Below are positions 16,179 to 26,137 of a DNA stretch of 64,000 nt, one piece after another. Where the stretch lies: assembly GCA_009693255.1 (NCBI GenBank), contig SHXQ01000004.1, positions 1-64,000 of the forward strand, given 5' to 3'. The stretch's first letter is position 1, and every line of letters begins with the position of its first letter. The notes under the pieces were generated by a model. That model saw nothing but the letters and a program-made list of their open reading frames with translations. It had not been told where the DNA came from and did no database searches. Position numbers and translations under genes: made by a program. The stretch is from Methylotenera sp. Lineage in GTDB: Bacteria > Pseudomonadota > Gammaproteobacteria > Burkholderiales > Methylophilaceae.

Positions 16179-16372
16179 CTGTGCAGTGTATCGCGTTCAA
16201 TTGATTAGTCTATCAATTTCATTAACCAGCCCATTGATTTTTTTAGGTTTGGTGTCGCCAATGAGGCATGCATGATGGGCATGACTAGGTTTGCAGAGTT
16301 GGCAAGGGCTGCGAAAGTATTTTTGTCAGTAACCATAAAGCTATTGCGCTTATTTGTAGGGTTTCATCATGT

Positions 16373-16378
16373 TATAAT
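16373..16378 (+). promoter_or_regulatory. -10 element upstream of the FAD/Fe-S dehydrogenase
   Basis: A perfect TATAAT 40 bases before the ATG at 16418. No convincing -35 hexamer is found at 16-18 bases, so it may need an activator. Confidence 0.45.
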
Positions 16379-16417
16379 CTGACCATCAATAGTTAAGCTA
16401 TTTATCAAAACAAGAAA

Positions 16418-19400
16418 ATGAACGCACCTCTACCTAGCGATATTCAGAACGCAGAGTCGATACCTGCTTCGCGCTTGCGCGAAATTCCTTACAATTACAC
16501 CTCATTTTCAGACCGTGAAATCGTCATCCGCTTCTTAGGGGAAGATATTTGGCAGGCGTTAAATGAATTGCGCAGTGAGCGTAAAACGGGTCGTAGTGCA
16601 CGCATGTTGTTTGAGGTGTTGGGTGATTTGTGGGTGGTCTCTAGGAACCCTTACTTGCAAGATGATTTGCTGGGAAATCCAAAGCGCCGCAAAGCTTTAA
16701 TTGACGCCTTGCAGCATCGTATTGCCGCCATTGACGAGCGTAATGCGGGCGGTACGTCTAATGCAAAAGTACAGAAAATGGTGGTCGCTGCCCAGCAGGC
16801 GGTGGATAAATTTGCCGAAGATTTCCGTCAAACTTATGATTTGCGTAAGAAAGCATTGAGTAAGTTAAGCAAAATTACCCGAAAAGATAACGTGCAGTTT
16901 GATGGATTAGCCAGAGTTTCGCACGTGACTGATGCAACCGACTGGCGTGTTGAATATCCGTTTGTGGTGCTGAACCCCGATAATGAAAAAGAAATTGCCG
17001 CATTGGTGCGTGCCTGTATTGAGTTAGGGCTCACTGTGATTCCGCGTGGTGGTGGTACCGGCTATACCGGTGGAGCGATCCCGCTCACGCCTATGTCGGC
17101 TGTAATTAACACCGAAAAGTTAGATCGACATACCGGCGTACAAATGCGCACACTGCCTGGCGTGGCTAGGCAAGTGGCCACCATTGAATGTGGCGCAGGG
17201 GTAGTGACGCGTCGTGCAATGGAAGCGGCAAGCGATGCTGGTTTAGAGTTTGCTTGCGATCCAACTAGCGCTGATGCGAGTTGTATTGGTGGTAACGTGG
17301 CCATGAATGCCGGCGGCAAAAAAGCCGTGCTATGGGGTACTGCCCTAGATAATCTCGCCTCTTGGCGCATGGTGACGCCAGATGCACAGTGGCTTGAAGT
17401 CGAACGCTTAGATCACAACTTGGGAAAAATTCATGATATAGCGATGGCGCGCTTTAAAATAAGCCGTTACGACATGGATATGAAAACCTTGTTAGGTGAG
17501 CCCGAAATATTAGAAATTGCTGGGCCGAGCTTTCGTAAAGTCGGCTTAGGTAAAGATGTCACGGATAAATTTCTATCTGGCTTACCTGGCATACAAAAAG
17601 AGGGCTGTGATGGCTTAATTACCAGCGCTACCTTTATTCTGCACCGCATGCCTAAGCATGTGCGTACGGTTGCATTAGAGTTTTTTGGTAATGTTTCACG
17701 CGCGGTGCCCGCCATCGTCGAGATAAAAGACTACTTAGATGCCACGGCAAAAAAAGACCCCTTAGTGCTGATGGCAGGCTTAGAGCACATGGATGAGCGC
17801 TATATTAAAGCGGTGGGCTATGCCACTAAAGCGGCACGTCAACAGCGCCCCAAAATGGTATTGATCGCTGATATTGCTTCTGATGATGAAAACGCGGTAG
17901 GCGAAGCTGCGTCGCACATCGTGCGGTTATGTAACGCCCGTGACGGTGAGGGCTTTATTGCGGTGTCGCAAGAGGCGCGCAAAAAATTCTGGTTGGATCG
18001 CGCCCGTACAGCGGCCATTGCCAAACACACCAATGCATTTAAAATCAATGAAGATGTGGTGATTCCATTGCCGCGCTTAGGCGATTATTCTGATGGAATT
18101 GAGCGCATTAATATCGAGCTTTCGATTCAAAATAAACTCAAGTTGCTGGATGCTTTAGAAGTCTTTATGCAGGGCGATTTGCCTTTGCAAGCGGATGAAG
18201 ATGGTAATGCGGATGAGCAAATGGTGAAATCCAAGCAAGCGATGGCGCTACAGCTATTAAGCGAGCTGCGCGCACGTTGGAGTTTAATTTTAAATCATTT
18301 AGATGCCCCAATCTCTGTGCTTGCCTCAAGTCTTGGTGACGCGACCAGTCAACTTAGTCAATACGAGAATGTATTCCGTGCCGTGCAATCTTACGATTTA
18401 CGCATTTCTTGGAAGCGTGAACTTAAGCGGCCAATCGCCGATATTTTTGCTGGGCGCGAGTATCAGAAAATACTTGATCATTGTGATGAGATTCACAAAA
18501 CCGTACTTAAAGGTCGCGTATTCATTGCCTTGCACATGCATGCAGGTGACGGCAATGTGCATACCAACATTCCGGTCAATTCTGATGATTACCAGATGAT
18601 GCACGCCGCACACGACGCTGTGGCGCGGGTTATGGCGCTGGCAAAAGGTTTGGGTGGCGTGATTTCAGGTGAGCATGGTATTGGTATTACCAAAATGGAA
18701 TTTGTGGAGGCCTCTACTATTGAGGCGTTTACTAAGTACAAAAATAAAGTAGACCCCAACGGTCACTTTAATAAAGGTAAGCTATTGGCAGGGTCTGGCC
18801 TAGAAAATGCTTATACCCCCAGCTTTGGCTTACTTGAGCAAGAATCTATCATCATGGAGCAATCTGCCATAGGTGAGATTGCAGACTCGATTAGTGATTG
18901 TTTGCGTTGTGGTAAATGTAAACCGGTGTGTACAACGCATGTGCCACGGGCAAACTTGCTGTATAGCCCGCGCAACAAAATCTTAGGCACATCATTGTTG
19001 ATTGAAGCCTTTTTATATGAAGAGCAAACGCGGCGCGGCATTTCGCTCAAACATTTTGATGAGTTTAATGATGTCGCCGATCATTGTACGGTCTGTCATA
19101 AATGCCTAAATCCGTGCCCGGTGGATATTGATTTTGGTGATGTTTCTGTTGCCATGCGTAATTTTTTACGCGAGCAAGGTAAAAAACAATTCAACCCAGG
19201 CACGGCGTTGGGGATGGCTTTTTTGAATGCAACTGACCCTGCAACGATAAAGCTACTTCGCACTTTCATGGTTGGCATTGGCTATAAAGCGCAAGGTTTT
19301 GCACACAGTTTGGCTAAAAAGTTTGGCTTGCTAAAAGATAAAATTAGACCGCCGGCAACCGTAGGTAAACCTAATATTCAAGCGCAGGTCATTCATTTCA

Positions 19401-20308
19401 TTAACCGACCTATGCCGAAAAAAATGCCGACTAAAACGTCACGGGCATTATTGGGTATAGAGGATGACCGCATGATTCCGGTCATCCGTAATCCGCAAAA
19501 AGTGACGGAATATTCTGAGGCGGTATTCTACTTTCCGGGTTGTGGATCGGAGCGTTTGTTCTCAAATGTGGGCTTAGCCACACAAGCGATGTTGTATGAA
19601 GTAGGCGCTATTACGGTGCTGCCACCCGGCTATTTATGTTGTGGTTACCCACAAACGGCGAGTGGCAATCATGATAAAGGCCAAGAAATCACCACAGACA
19701 ACCGTGTGCTGTTCCACCGCGTGGCCAATACGCTCAATTACCTCGACATCAAGACGGTCATTGTGTCTTGCGGCACTTGTATGGATCAGCTGCAAAGATA
19801 TGAATTCGAGAAAATATTTCCGGGTTGCAGATTGTTGGACATACACGAATATCTCATGGAAAAAGACATGAAGCTCAGCGGCATTACTGGGACTAAGTAT
19901 ATGTACCACGACCCATGCCATACGCCGATGAAGACTTACAAGCCGCTGGAAGTGACCAACAAGCTTATGGGGCAAGACGTGCAATTGAACGATCGTTGCT
20001 GTGGCGAAGCCGGTACGTTTGCGGCAGCGCGCCCAGATATTGCCACGCAGGTAAAAATGCGTAAGCAAGAAGAGTTGGAAAAAGGCATGGATAAGCTAGG
20101 TCTAACGGTAGGTGCGCCAGAACAGAAAGTGAAAATTCTGACTTCCTGCCCAAGTTGCTTGCAAGGATTAGCGCGCTATGGCGAAGATACCGGAATTGAA
20201 GCGGATTATATTGTGGTTGAAATGGCGAAGCATATTCTGGGTGAAAATTGGATGCAAGAGTATGTGGAGCGCGTGAATAAGGGTGGTATTGAGAAGGTGC
20301 TATTGTAG
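16418..20308 (+). CDS. Giant FAD-linked oxidase/Fe-S oxidoreductase (DUF3683 type)
   Basis: 1296 residues combining three parts in one chain. An N-terminal DUF3683-like region (about 1-150); a VAO-type FAD domain with GGGTGYTGG (about 210), [13 protein letters not shown] and [12 protein letters not shown]; and a GlpC-like iron-sulfur part with [11 protein letters not shown] (about 829), [11 protein letters not shown] (about 890) and two CCG motifs, CCGYPQ (about 1073) and CCGEAG (about 1193). The layout matches GlcD/DLD-like FAD enzymes fused to their Fe-S partner, which oxidise D-2-hydroxyacids such as D-lactate or 2-hydroxyglutarate and pass electrons to quinone. The substrate is not determined. 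It is monocistronic. Confidence 0.85.
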   Translation: MNAPLPSDIQNAESIPASRLREIPYNYTSFSDREIVIRFLGEDIWQALNELRSERKTGRSARMLFEVLGDLWVVSRNPYLQDDLLGNPKRRKALIDALQHRIAAIDERNAGGTSNAKVQKMVVAAQQAVDKFAEDFRQTYDLRKKALSKLSKITRKDNVQFDGLARVSHVTDATDWRVEYPFVVLNPDNEKEIAALVRACIELGLTVIPRGGGTGYTGGAIPLTPMSAVINTEKLDRHTGVQMRTLPGVARQVATIECGAGVVTRRAMEAASDAGLEFACDPTSADASCIGGNVAMNAGGKKAVLWGTALDNLASWRMVTPDAQWLEVERLDHNLGKIHDIAMARFKISRYDMDMKTLLGEPEILEIAGPSFRKVGLGKDVTDKFLSGLPGIQKEGCDGLITSATFILHRMPKHVRTVALEFFGNVSRAVPAIVEIKDYLDATAKKDPLVLMAGLEHMDERYIKAVGYATKAARQQRPKMVLIADIASDDENAVGEAASHIVRLCNARDGEGFIAVSQEARKKFWLDRARTAAIAKHTNAFKINEDVVIPLPRLGDYSDGIERINIELSIQNKLKLLDALEVFMQGDLPLQADEDGNADEQMVKSKQAMALQLLSELRARWSLILNHLDAPISVLASSLGDATSQLSQYENVFRAVQSYDLRISWKRELKRPIADIFAGREYQKILDHCDEIHKTVLKGRVFIALHMHAGDGNVHTNIPVNSDDYQMMHAAHDAVARVMALAKGLGGVISGEHGIGITKMEFVEASTIEAFTKYKNKVDPNGHFNKGKLLAGSGLENAYTPSFGLLEQESIIMEQSAIGEIADSISDCLRCGKCKPVCTTHVPRANLLYSPRNKILGTSLLIEAFLYEEQTRRGISLKHFDEFNDVADHCTVCHKCLNPCPVDIDFGDVSVAMRNFLREQGKKQFNPGTALGMAFLNATDPATIKLLRTFMVGIGYKAQGFAHSLAKKFGLLKDKIRPPATVGKPNIQAQVIHFINRPMPKKMPTKTSRALLGIEDDRMIPVIRNPQKVTEYSEAVFYFPGCGSERLFSNVGLATQAMLYEVGAITVLPPGYLCCGYPQTASGNHDKGQEITTDNRVLFHRVANTLNYLDIKTVIVSCGTCMDQLQRYEFEKIFPGCRLLDIHEYLMEKDMKLSGITGTKYMYHDPCHTPMKTYKPLEVTNKLMGQDVQLNDRCCGEAGTFAAARPDIATQVKMRKQEELEKGMDKLGLTVGAPEQKVKILTSCPSCLQGLARYGEDTGIEADYIVVEMAKHILGENWMQEYVERVNKGGIEKVLL

Positions 20309-20350
20309 TCATCAATAGCCTTCAATCATTAACGAAAGTGGAGCGACTGG

Positions 20351-21067
20351 CTAAAAAGGCAAGAATATAGCCGTTGCCAAATTTTGCATCACCCGTGCAA
20401 TAAGCCGTTCAGATTTTTCTGCTAAAGTAATGGCATATAAGTCGGTACGGCCTATCATCTTGCCAAACTCACGCTCAAAAGATAAATTCCTATCTTTATC
20501 GTTGATTTCATTGCTTAGTAAATAGAGTGTCCCCGCTTCATCGCGCGCGTTCGACAGTTTCCATGCCGCTATTTCTATGTTTCTAGCGACGTTATAGATA
20601 TGTTGTGGGTTTACTGTGTCGGTGAGGTAAAAGTCTCTTTTACCGTCATGCGCTTGCAGTAGCATTGTTTGTAGCCCAACAATAAAAGGCAGCACGCGAT
20701 CGCCACTATATTCAGGCTTAAACGCTAAGAAGATAGCTTCAGTGCCTTGTTTATTATCAATCTCTTTAAATAAATTGTGATGTTGTTGTTCGCCATCAAT
20801 AACCCATATCGCCATTTTCTCGGCATTATCAGAGGTGCTTTTTGCCAGTTCGTGCGGGTTGCGCTTGTAGAGCTTGATCATTAAATGACGCAAACTTTGC
20901 ATGTTTTCTGATATTTCAACATCAGTCATGCGGTCAAAATCTCCCTTGGCTAATTGGTTACCCGAACTTTTATCACTACGCTCGGGAACAGGTTTATTTT
21001 CTACTGGGCTATTGAGTGCACAGGCGACTAAGCCGCCTGCCATTAAAAGGGTAACAATGATTCTCAT
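20351..21067 (-). CDS. PhoR-coupled lipoprotein of unknown function
   Basis: 238 residues with a lipoprotein signal (lipobox LVAC, Cys16) and a mostly helical mature part. Its start overlaps the phoR stop by four bases (ATGA), so it is translationally coupled to the sensor kinase and is the last gene of phoB-phoR-x. I do not recognise a domain; conserved-looking segments are LRHLMIKLYKRNPHEL and YNVARNIEIAAWKLSNARDE. A role linked to the PhoR signal in the periplasm is possible from position only. Confidence 0.6.
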   Translation of the reverse strand: MRIIVTLLMAGGLVACALNSPVENKPVPERSDKSSGNQLAKGDFDRMTDVEISENMQSLRHLMIKLYKRNPHELAKSTSDNAEKMAIWVIDGEQQHHNLFKEIDNKQGTEAIFLAFKPEYSGDRVLPFIVGLQTMLLQAHDGKRDFYLTDTVNPQHIYNVARNIEIAAWKLSNARDEAGTLYLLSNEINDKDRNLSFEREFGKMIGRTDLYAITLAEKSERLIARVMQNLATAIFLPF

Positions 21068-22407
21068 GTTGTGGTGGCCAATGCAACGTGCACAATTCTT
21101 GATTTAGGAAATACCGCGCTAAAGGTGCTACCCAAACCTAATCTACTCGAGATTTCCAGCTTGGCTTGATGGCGAATGAGAATATGCTTAACGATAGATA
21201 GCCCTAGGCCGGTGCCGCCAGTTTCTCGACTACGGCTTCTATCGACACGATAAAAGCGCTCGGTAAGGCGCTCAATATGTTGCAATTCAATGCCAATGCC
21301 GGTGTCGCGCACTGAGAATACAGCTTCCCCATCACGTAAGCCCCAGCTAATAAATATCTCACCGTGCCCCTTGGTTTTATTTTCTGGGGTGTAACGTATT
21401 GCATTACTCACTAAATTGCTAAAGGCACTACGCAGTTCATCAATTGCACCGCTTAAGTTGAGTGTAGCGTCGACATCAAGGTGAATTTTGTGTTTGGTCT
21501 TTTTTAGCCCTTGGCTTAAACCTATGGCATCGTTTTGTACTGCTTCTAACAATTGGGCAATATCAATCTCGCTATCGTCAGGATTGCCGGTATTGCTTTC
21601 TATGGTCGACAGGGTGAGTAAATCTTCAATAATTCGGCGCATGCGTATGGTTTGTTCTTCCATCAGGGCAAAGTAGTGCTTCAGGCTTGCTGGTACCGCA
21701 CCATCCATATCGCTAAGGGTTTCTAAGAACCCACCCACTACCGTTAATGGGGTGCGTAGCTCATGTGAAACGTTGGCAATAAAATCACGGCGCATGATAT
21801 CTACTTTTTCGAGTTGCGTCATATCTCGACTAATTAATAATTTTTGTTGGTTAGCGAAGGGGACGAGCTGAAGTTCCAGAATCAATTCAGGATTTCGCCA
21901 AGACTGTAGTTTAAAAGGGAGGTCGTATTCGCCGTTATATAAGTAGGCAATAAAATGGCTGTCACGAATTAAGTTGACGATAGGTAGGTTTTTATCGGTA
22001 GTTAAATTAAGGCCAAGCTGCTTTTCCGCATTCGGTGTGCACCATTCAATAGCGTTGCCAGCACTGAGTATCACCAAGCCATCTGGCATGGCACTGGTGG
22101 CAAGGTTAAAAAGTTCTAATGACGAATTTAATTTGGTCTGGATTAACTTGTTATTACGCTCATATTTCAGGAGCATAGTAAAAATATCTTCCCATAAACC
22201 AAACCCTTCAGGGATTACTTTAAGATCGGGGGCTTTAAACCAGATTCGTAATTGGTGAAGCCAAAAAATATGGCTGCTGAGATAGAGTAAAAGGCCGGTA
22301 GAAAACACCAGCAATGCCGCTGTCGCGCCACTGATTAGCCATAAAAAGAGACTAATGACAATAAGTGCGCAAACAAATAAGCCAGCTTTCCAACGAATAT
22401 CTAGCAC
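21064..22407 (-). CDS. phoR: Phosphate regulon sensor kinase PhoR
   Basis: 447 residues: two N-terminal helices (about 7-50), a PAS-like domain (about 95-195), the H-box FIANVSHELRTPL with His215, and a HATPase domain with N-box LVSNAIRYTPEN and GGTGLGLSIVKHIL. PhoR phosphorylates or dephosphorylates PhoB in response to phosphate flux through Pst. It starts at GTG. A 91-base gap separates it from phoB, and a lipoprotein gene is coupled to its stop. No pst genes are in the window. Confidence 0.92.
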   Translation of the reverse strand: MLDIRWKAGLFVCALIVISLFLWLISGATAALLVFSTGLLLYLSSHIFWLHQLRIWFKAPDLKVIPEGFGLWEDIFTMLLKYERNNKLIQTKLNSSLELFNLATSAMPDGLVILSAGNAIEWCTPNAEKQLGLNLTTDKNLPIVNLIRDSHFIAYLYNGEYDLPFKLQSWRNPELILELQLVPFANQQKLLISRDMTQLEKVDIMRRDFIANVSHELRTPLTVVGGFLETLSDMDGAVPASLKHYFALMEEQTIRMRRIIEDLLTLSTIESNTGNPDDSEIDIAQLLEAVQNDAIGLSQGLKKTKHKIHLDVDATLNLSGAIDELRSAFSNLVSNAIRYTPENKTKGHGEIFISWGLRDGEAVFSVRDTGIGIELQHIERLTERFYRVDRSRSRETGGTGLGLSIVKHILIRHQAKLEISSRLGLGSTFSAVFPKSRIVHVALATTT

Positions 22408-22498
22408 TGATTGATTTTCAATAAATTGACATGCTTAATTATAGCTAGGAATTGCAAGCCTAGACGATATTTATAGCTGAATTAAGCACAATAAAAAC

Positions 22499-23191
22499 TT
22501 AATCATTTCTATTTGATAATCGGTAACCAGCGCCGCGCACAGTTTGAATCAAATCCTCGTGACCTGAAAGGGACAGTGCGTTACGTAAACGCCGAATGTG
22601 CACATCTACGGTACGGTCTTCAACAAATACGCGGTCGCCCCATACTTTGTCCAATAATTGGCTACGTGTATGCACGCGCTCGGCATTAGTCATGAAAAAA
22701 TGCAATAACCTAAATTCGGTTGGACCTAAATCGAGGGTTTTTTGGTTGCCAGTCACGCGATGTGTCGTTGGGTCTAAGCATAAGCCATTGACTTCAATCG
22801 GATCGTCAGTCATTTGTGGCGCGCGACGGCGGAGTACCGCCTTAATTCTAGCGTTAAGTTCACGCGGACTGAATGGCTTGGTGACATAGTCATCAGCCCC
22901 AACTTCTAAGCCGCGAACTTTATCGTATTCATCACCCCTTGCGGTGAGCATAATAATGGGAATGGATTTTGTGTGCGTATCAGATTTCAATTTACGCGCA
23001 AATTCCAAGCCATTCATGCCCGGCAGCATCCAATCTAACAAAATTAAATCAGGAATAGTTTCACGCATCAAGTTTTGCGCAATCTCCACACTGAGTGCCC
23101 GTATGGCATTGTGCCCAGCTTGTGTAATATTAAGGGCAAGCAACTCTTGAATTGCTGGCTCATCTTCAACAACGAGTATATTGGCTGGCAT
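22499..23191 (-). CDS. phoB: Phosphate regulon response regulator PhoB
   Basis: A 230-residue OmpR-family regulator: receiver domain with ILVVEDEP, phospho-acceptor Asp53 (LLDWMLPG), MLTARGDE and VTKPFSPRE; C-terminal winged helix with EFRLLHFFMTNAERVHTRSQLLD and RTVDVHIRRLR. Standard length. It activates phosphate-starvation genes with PhoR downstream. I looked for a Pho box in the upstream region and saw none that I would defend. Confidence 0.94.
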   Translation of the reverse strand: MPANILVVEDEPAIQELLALNITQAGHNAIRALSVEIAQNLMRETIPDLILLDWMLPGMNGLEFARKLKSDTHTKSIPIIMLTARGDEYDKVRGLEVGADDYVTKPFSPRELNARIKAVLRRRAPQMTDDPIEVNGLCLDPTTHRVTGNQKTLDLGPTEFRLLHFFMTNAERVHTRSQLLDKVWGDRVFVEDRTVDVHIRRLRNALSLSGHEDLIQTVRGAGYRLSNRND

Positions 23192-23308
23192 ATTTTCCCT
23201 TATGTCACTTCATCTACATTTTATAAGAAGTGAGTTTATGGCCTAAATGTGAAATATTTATGACAAATATTAAATGCATGCATAAGTAAATTGCCATTTT
23301 TTTTTATT

Positions 23309-23325
23309 TGTTACACTATGTAACA
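23309..23325. promoter_or_regulatory. Inverted repeat upstream of the MFS transporter
   Basis: Perfect 7-base arms tgttaca-cta-tgtaaca, 45 bases before the transporter start and within an AT-rich promoter region. It has the form of an operator for a dimeric repressor (GntR-like symmetry). The regulator is not identified. Confidence 0.45.
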
Positions 23326-23369
23326 TAATAATAATATATAAAAAATAATACTTCATTAAAGATGGTGGC

Positions 23370-25046
23370 ATGGCAAACTTTTTATCTAAAGAACACATTA
23401 CAGCAAATACTCATTTTAATCGCTGGTTAGTTCCACCGGCTGCCTTGGCCGTGCATTTATCCATCGGCATGGCGTATGGATTTAGTGTGTTTTGGAAGCC
23501 CTTAGGTAAAGTGCTGATGGGAGAAGATGGTACACCACTTAAGGCTTGTGCAGCTGGAGCCGCAACATTTGCAGATAAATTAAGCGGCACGGCAAAAGCC
23601 TTGTTTGCTACCGATTGTAATTGGACGCAGTTTGACTTGGGTTGGATGTTTACCTTATTTTTTGTTTTGCTAGGCTGCTCGGCAGCGCTATGGGGCGGCT
23701 GGTTAGAGCGTGAGGGGCCACGTAAGGCCGGCTTGGTTTCGATGTTGTTATGGTGTGGTGGCTTGCTTATTTCAGCCTATGGCGTATATACGCACCAGTT
23801 ATGGCTTATGTGGCTAGGTAGCGGTGTGATTGGTGGTATTGGCCTAGGTTTGGGTTATATTTCACCTGTTTCGACCTTGATTAAATGGTTTCCTGATCAT
23901 CGCGGTATGGCGACAGGCATGGCGATTATGGGTTTTGGTGGAGGGGCGATGATAGGCTCACCACTAGCGACTAAACTCATGGCTTATTTTGCAACACCAA
24001 GTAGTGTCGGTGTTTGGCAAACGTTTGTAGCGCTTGCCGCTATTTATTTTGTATTTATGCTATGCGGTGCCTTAGGCTATCGCGTGCCGCCAACAGCGTG
24101 GAAGCCTGCTAATTGGACGCCATCAGCAATACAAAGCAATGCCATGATTTCATCTAAGCATGTGCATCTTAAAAACGCCCATAAAACCCCACAGTTTTGG
24201 CTATTATGGTTGGTGCTATGTATGAATGTGTCTGCAGGGATAGGCATTATTGGTGCGGCTGCGCCCATGCTACAAGAGACATTCGGTGGGGCGTTGCTAG
24301 GTTTGCCTGATATTGGTTTTGCGGATATTAAAAAAGATGAAGTATTGACTGCCGCCGCCGCCGCTGTGGGGGCAGGTTTTGTGGGTTTGATTTCATTATT
24401 TAATATTTTTGGTCGTTTTGCTTGGGCGACTTCATCGGATAAATTAGGCCGTAAGCGCACTTACTACATTTTCTTTGTGCTAGGTGCCATCATGTATTGC
24501 ACCGCCACTTATGTGTCCGGATTCAAATCACTGGCTTTATTTGTGGCTAGCTTTTGTGTCATTGCCTCTATGTACGGGGGTGGTTTTGCCACAATTCCCG
24601 CCTATTTGGCGGATATGTTTGGCACGCAATTTGTCGGTGCGATTCACGGGCGCTTGCTGACTGCATGGTCTACGGCAGGAATTTTAGGGCCGGTTGTGGT
24701 GAATTATATGCACGATACGCGCTTAGATGCAGGGGTACCGTTTGATCAAATTTATGCCCCTATTTTTGTGGTGTTAGCAGGTCTGCTGGTGGTTGGTTTT
24801 ATTGCTAACGCGCTAGTAAAACCGGTCGCTGAAAAGTTTTACATGACCGATGCAGAGCTGGCAGCGGAACGTAGTCTTGCCCATGAAAAATTAGCCACCA
24901 CAAGTAGTGGCAATAGCTCAATTAATAACGATAGCTCGGCGGCGAAGCGCCCCATGTTAGTGATTATGGCTTGGGCTTTGGTGTTCATTCCAATCAGTTA
25001 TGGCGTTTGGAGTACGATGCAAAAAGCGTGGGGCCTGTTTCATTAA
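23370..25046 (+). CDS. OFA-family MFS transporter with extra C-terminal helix
   Basis: A 558-residue transporter of the oxalate/formate antiporter family, about 12 helices plus extras. Seen: N-terminal LSIGMAYGFSVFWKPLG, the loop-2/3 signature WGGWLEREGPRKAG, RGMATGMAIMGFGGGAMIGSPLA, and the second-half DKLGRKRTYY. Residues about 525-555 (PMLVIMAWALVFIPISYGVWSTMQKAWGLF) form an additional helix resembling the separate small subunit often encoded next to such transporters. The substrate (formate, oxalate or another small acid) is open. It is monocistronic, with a possible operator upstream. Confidence 0.82.
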   Translation: MANFLSKEHITANTHFNRWLVPPAALAVHLSIGMAYGFSVFWKPLGKVLMGEDGTPLKACAAGAATFADKLSGTAKALFATDCNWTQFDLGWMFTLFFVLLGCSAALWGGWLEREGPRKAGLVSMLLWCGGLLISAYGVYTHQLWLMWLGSGVIGGIGLGLGYISPVSTLIKWFPDHRGMATGMAIMGFGGGAMIGSPLATKLMAYFATPSSVGVWQTFVALAAIYFVFMLCGALGYRVPPTAWKPANWTPSAIQSNAMISSKHVHLKNAHKTPQFWLLWLVLCMNVSAGIGIIGAAAPMLQETFGGALLGLPDIGFADIKKDEVLTAAAAAVGAGFVGLISLFNIFGRFAWATSSDKLGRKRTYYIFFVLGAIMYCTATYVSGFKSLALFVASFCVIASMYGGGFATIPAYLADMFGTQFVGAIHGRLLTAWSTAGILGPVVVNYMHDTRLDAGVPFDQIYAPIFVVLAGLLVVGFIANALVKPVAEKFYMTDAELAAERSLAHEKLATTSSGNSSINNDSSAAKRPMLVIMAWALVFIPISYGVWSTMQKAWGLFH

Positions 25047-25140
25047 ACCTTATTCGCTAGACCATTTTTACGCAAGCATGTGGCAGATATGCGGTAAAAT
25101 ACGGCTTTATGTCATATGCCGTAGCGATTAAGGATAAAGT

Positions 25141-25590
25141 GTGAGAGAGATTGAAAAGAATTTAGATGGGACAGGTCTACGCATTGGTGTGGTGCTGTCA
25201 AGGTTTAATAGTGATATTGGCGATGGCTTACTTAGTGCATGCACAGCCGAGCTTTTAACGCTAGGTGTCGCCACTGAGGCGATTACTGTGGTGACTGTAG
25301 CAGGTGCATTAGAAACACCATTAGTGTTACAACATATGGCGATGAGTGAGAAGTTTGATGCCCTTGTTGCCTTGGGGGCAATTATTCGCGGCGAAACCTA
25401 TCACTTTGAGGTGGTTGCCAACGAATCTGCGCGAGGAATTTCTGAAGTGCAATTCAACACTGGCATTCCTGTTGCTAATGCCGTATTAACTACTGAAGAC
25501 GATGATCAAGCGATAGCGCGCATGCGTGTAAAAGGCGCCGAAGCGGCACAAGTGGCTATTGAAATGGTCAATTTGATTAGAGCGCTATAA
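25141..25590 (+). CDS. ribH: 6,7-dimethyl-8-ribityllumazine synthase
   Basis: 149 residues. The riboflavin-pathway enzyme that condenses 5-amino-6-ribitylaminouracil with dihydroxybutanone phosphate. Seen: [10 protein letters not shown] near the N-terminus, VAGALETPL (phosphate and substrate site), [18 protein letters not shown] with the catalytic His, and [13 protein letters not shown]. It starts at GTG after an AAGGAT site. The stop shares a base with nusB (TAATG). No FMN riboswitch is seen in the 94 bases upstream. Confidence 0.95.
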   Translation: MREIEKNLDGTGLRIGVVLSRFNSDIGDGLLSACTAELLTLGVATEAITVVTVAGALETPLVLQHMAMSEKFDALVALGAIIRGETYHFEVVANESARGISEVQFNTGIPVANAVLTTEDDDQAIARMRVKGAEAAQVAIEMVNLIRAL

Positions 25591-26129
25591 TGGCTAATCG
25601 TGAGTTAACAGACGTAAAGCAAAAACTGACTAGCTTAGTTGCAGGTAGCGATGAAACTAAAAAAACGCTAGGCAAGAAACCGGTAGCTAAGAAAAATACC
25701 GGTAAGAATCGTAGAAAATCACGTGAATTAGTACTTAAAGCAGTTTATCGTGGCATGTTGAATGCATCTGACTTGGCTTCAGTTTTCCGTGACATGGCAG
25801 AAGATCCTGACTACAACAAGGCGGATGAGGCTTATTTTAAATTCCTGCTGGAGTCTGTGACCAATCATGTGCATGCGCTTGATGAGAAGATGGCCAGCTT
25901 TATTGATCGAAAAATTACTGAATTAAGTCCGGTAGAACATGCAATATTACGCATTTCTGGTTGTGAACTGATGTTTGATATGAGCATCCCGTATCGCGTT
26001 GTGATTAATGAAGGTGTGGAGTTGGCTAAAATATACGGCGGCACAGATGGGCACAAGTATATCAATGGTGTTTTAGATAAGCTGGCGCTTGATGTGAGGA
26101 CTGCTGAGGTTAAAAATATTAAAAAATAA
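25590..26129 (+). CDS. nusB: Transcription antitermination factor NusB
   Basis: 179 residues. The NusB helical core starts near residue 47 ([17 protein letters not shown]) and includes [31 protein letters not shown] and the C-terminal [29 protein letters not shown]. NusB binds boxA RNA with NusE for rRNA antitermination. The first 45 or so residues are a Lys-rich extension not seen in E. coli NusB; an internal start is possible, but the TAATG coupling to ribH supports the long form. Confidence 0.93.
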   Translation: [179 protein letters not shown]

Positions 26130-26137
26130 ATAGCATA

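Noticed and set aside
16199-16218. Inverted repeat aattgat-tagtct-atcaatt, FNR-box-like
   Set aside because: The FNR consensus needs a four-base spacer; this has six. It may be an operator but not an FNR site.
23192-23260. Possible Pho box upstream of phoB
   Set aside because: No pair of CTGTCAT-like repeats with 11-base spacing could be found.
25047-25140. FMN riboswitch upstream of ribH
   Set aside because: The gap is only 94 bases and lacks the conserved RFN helices.
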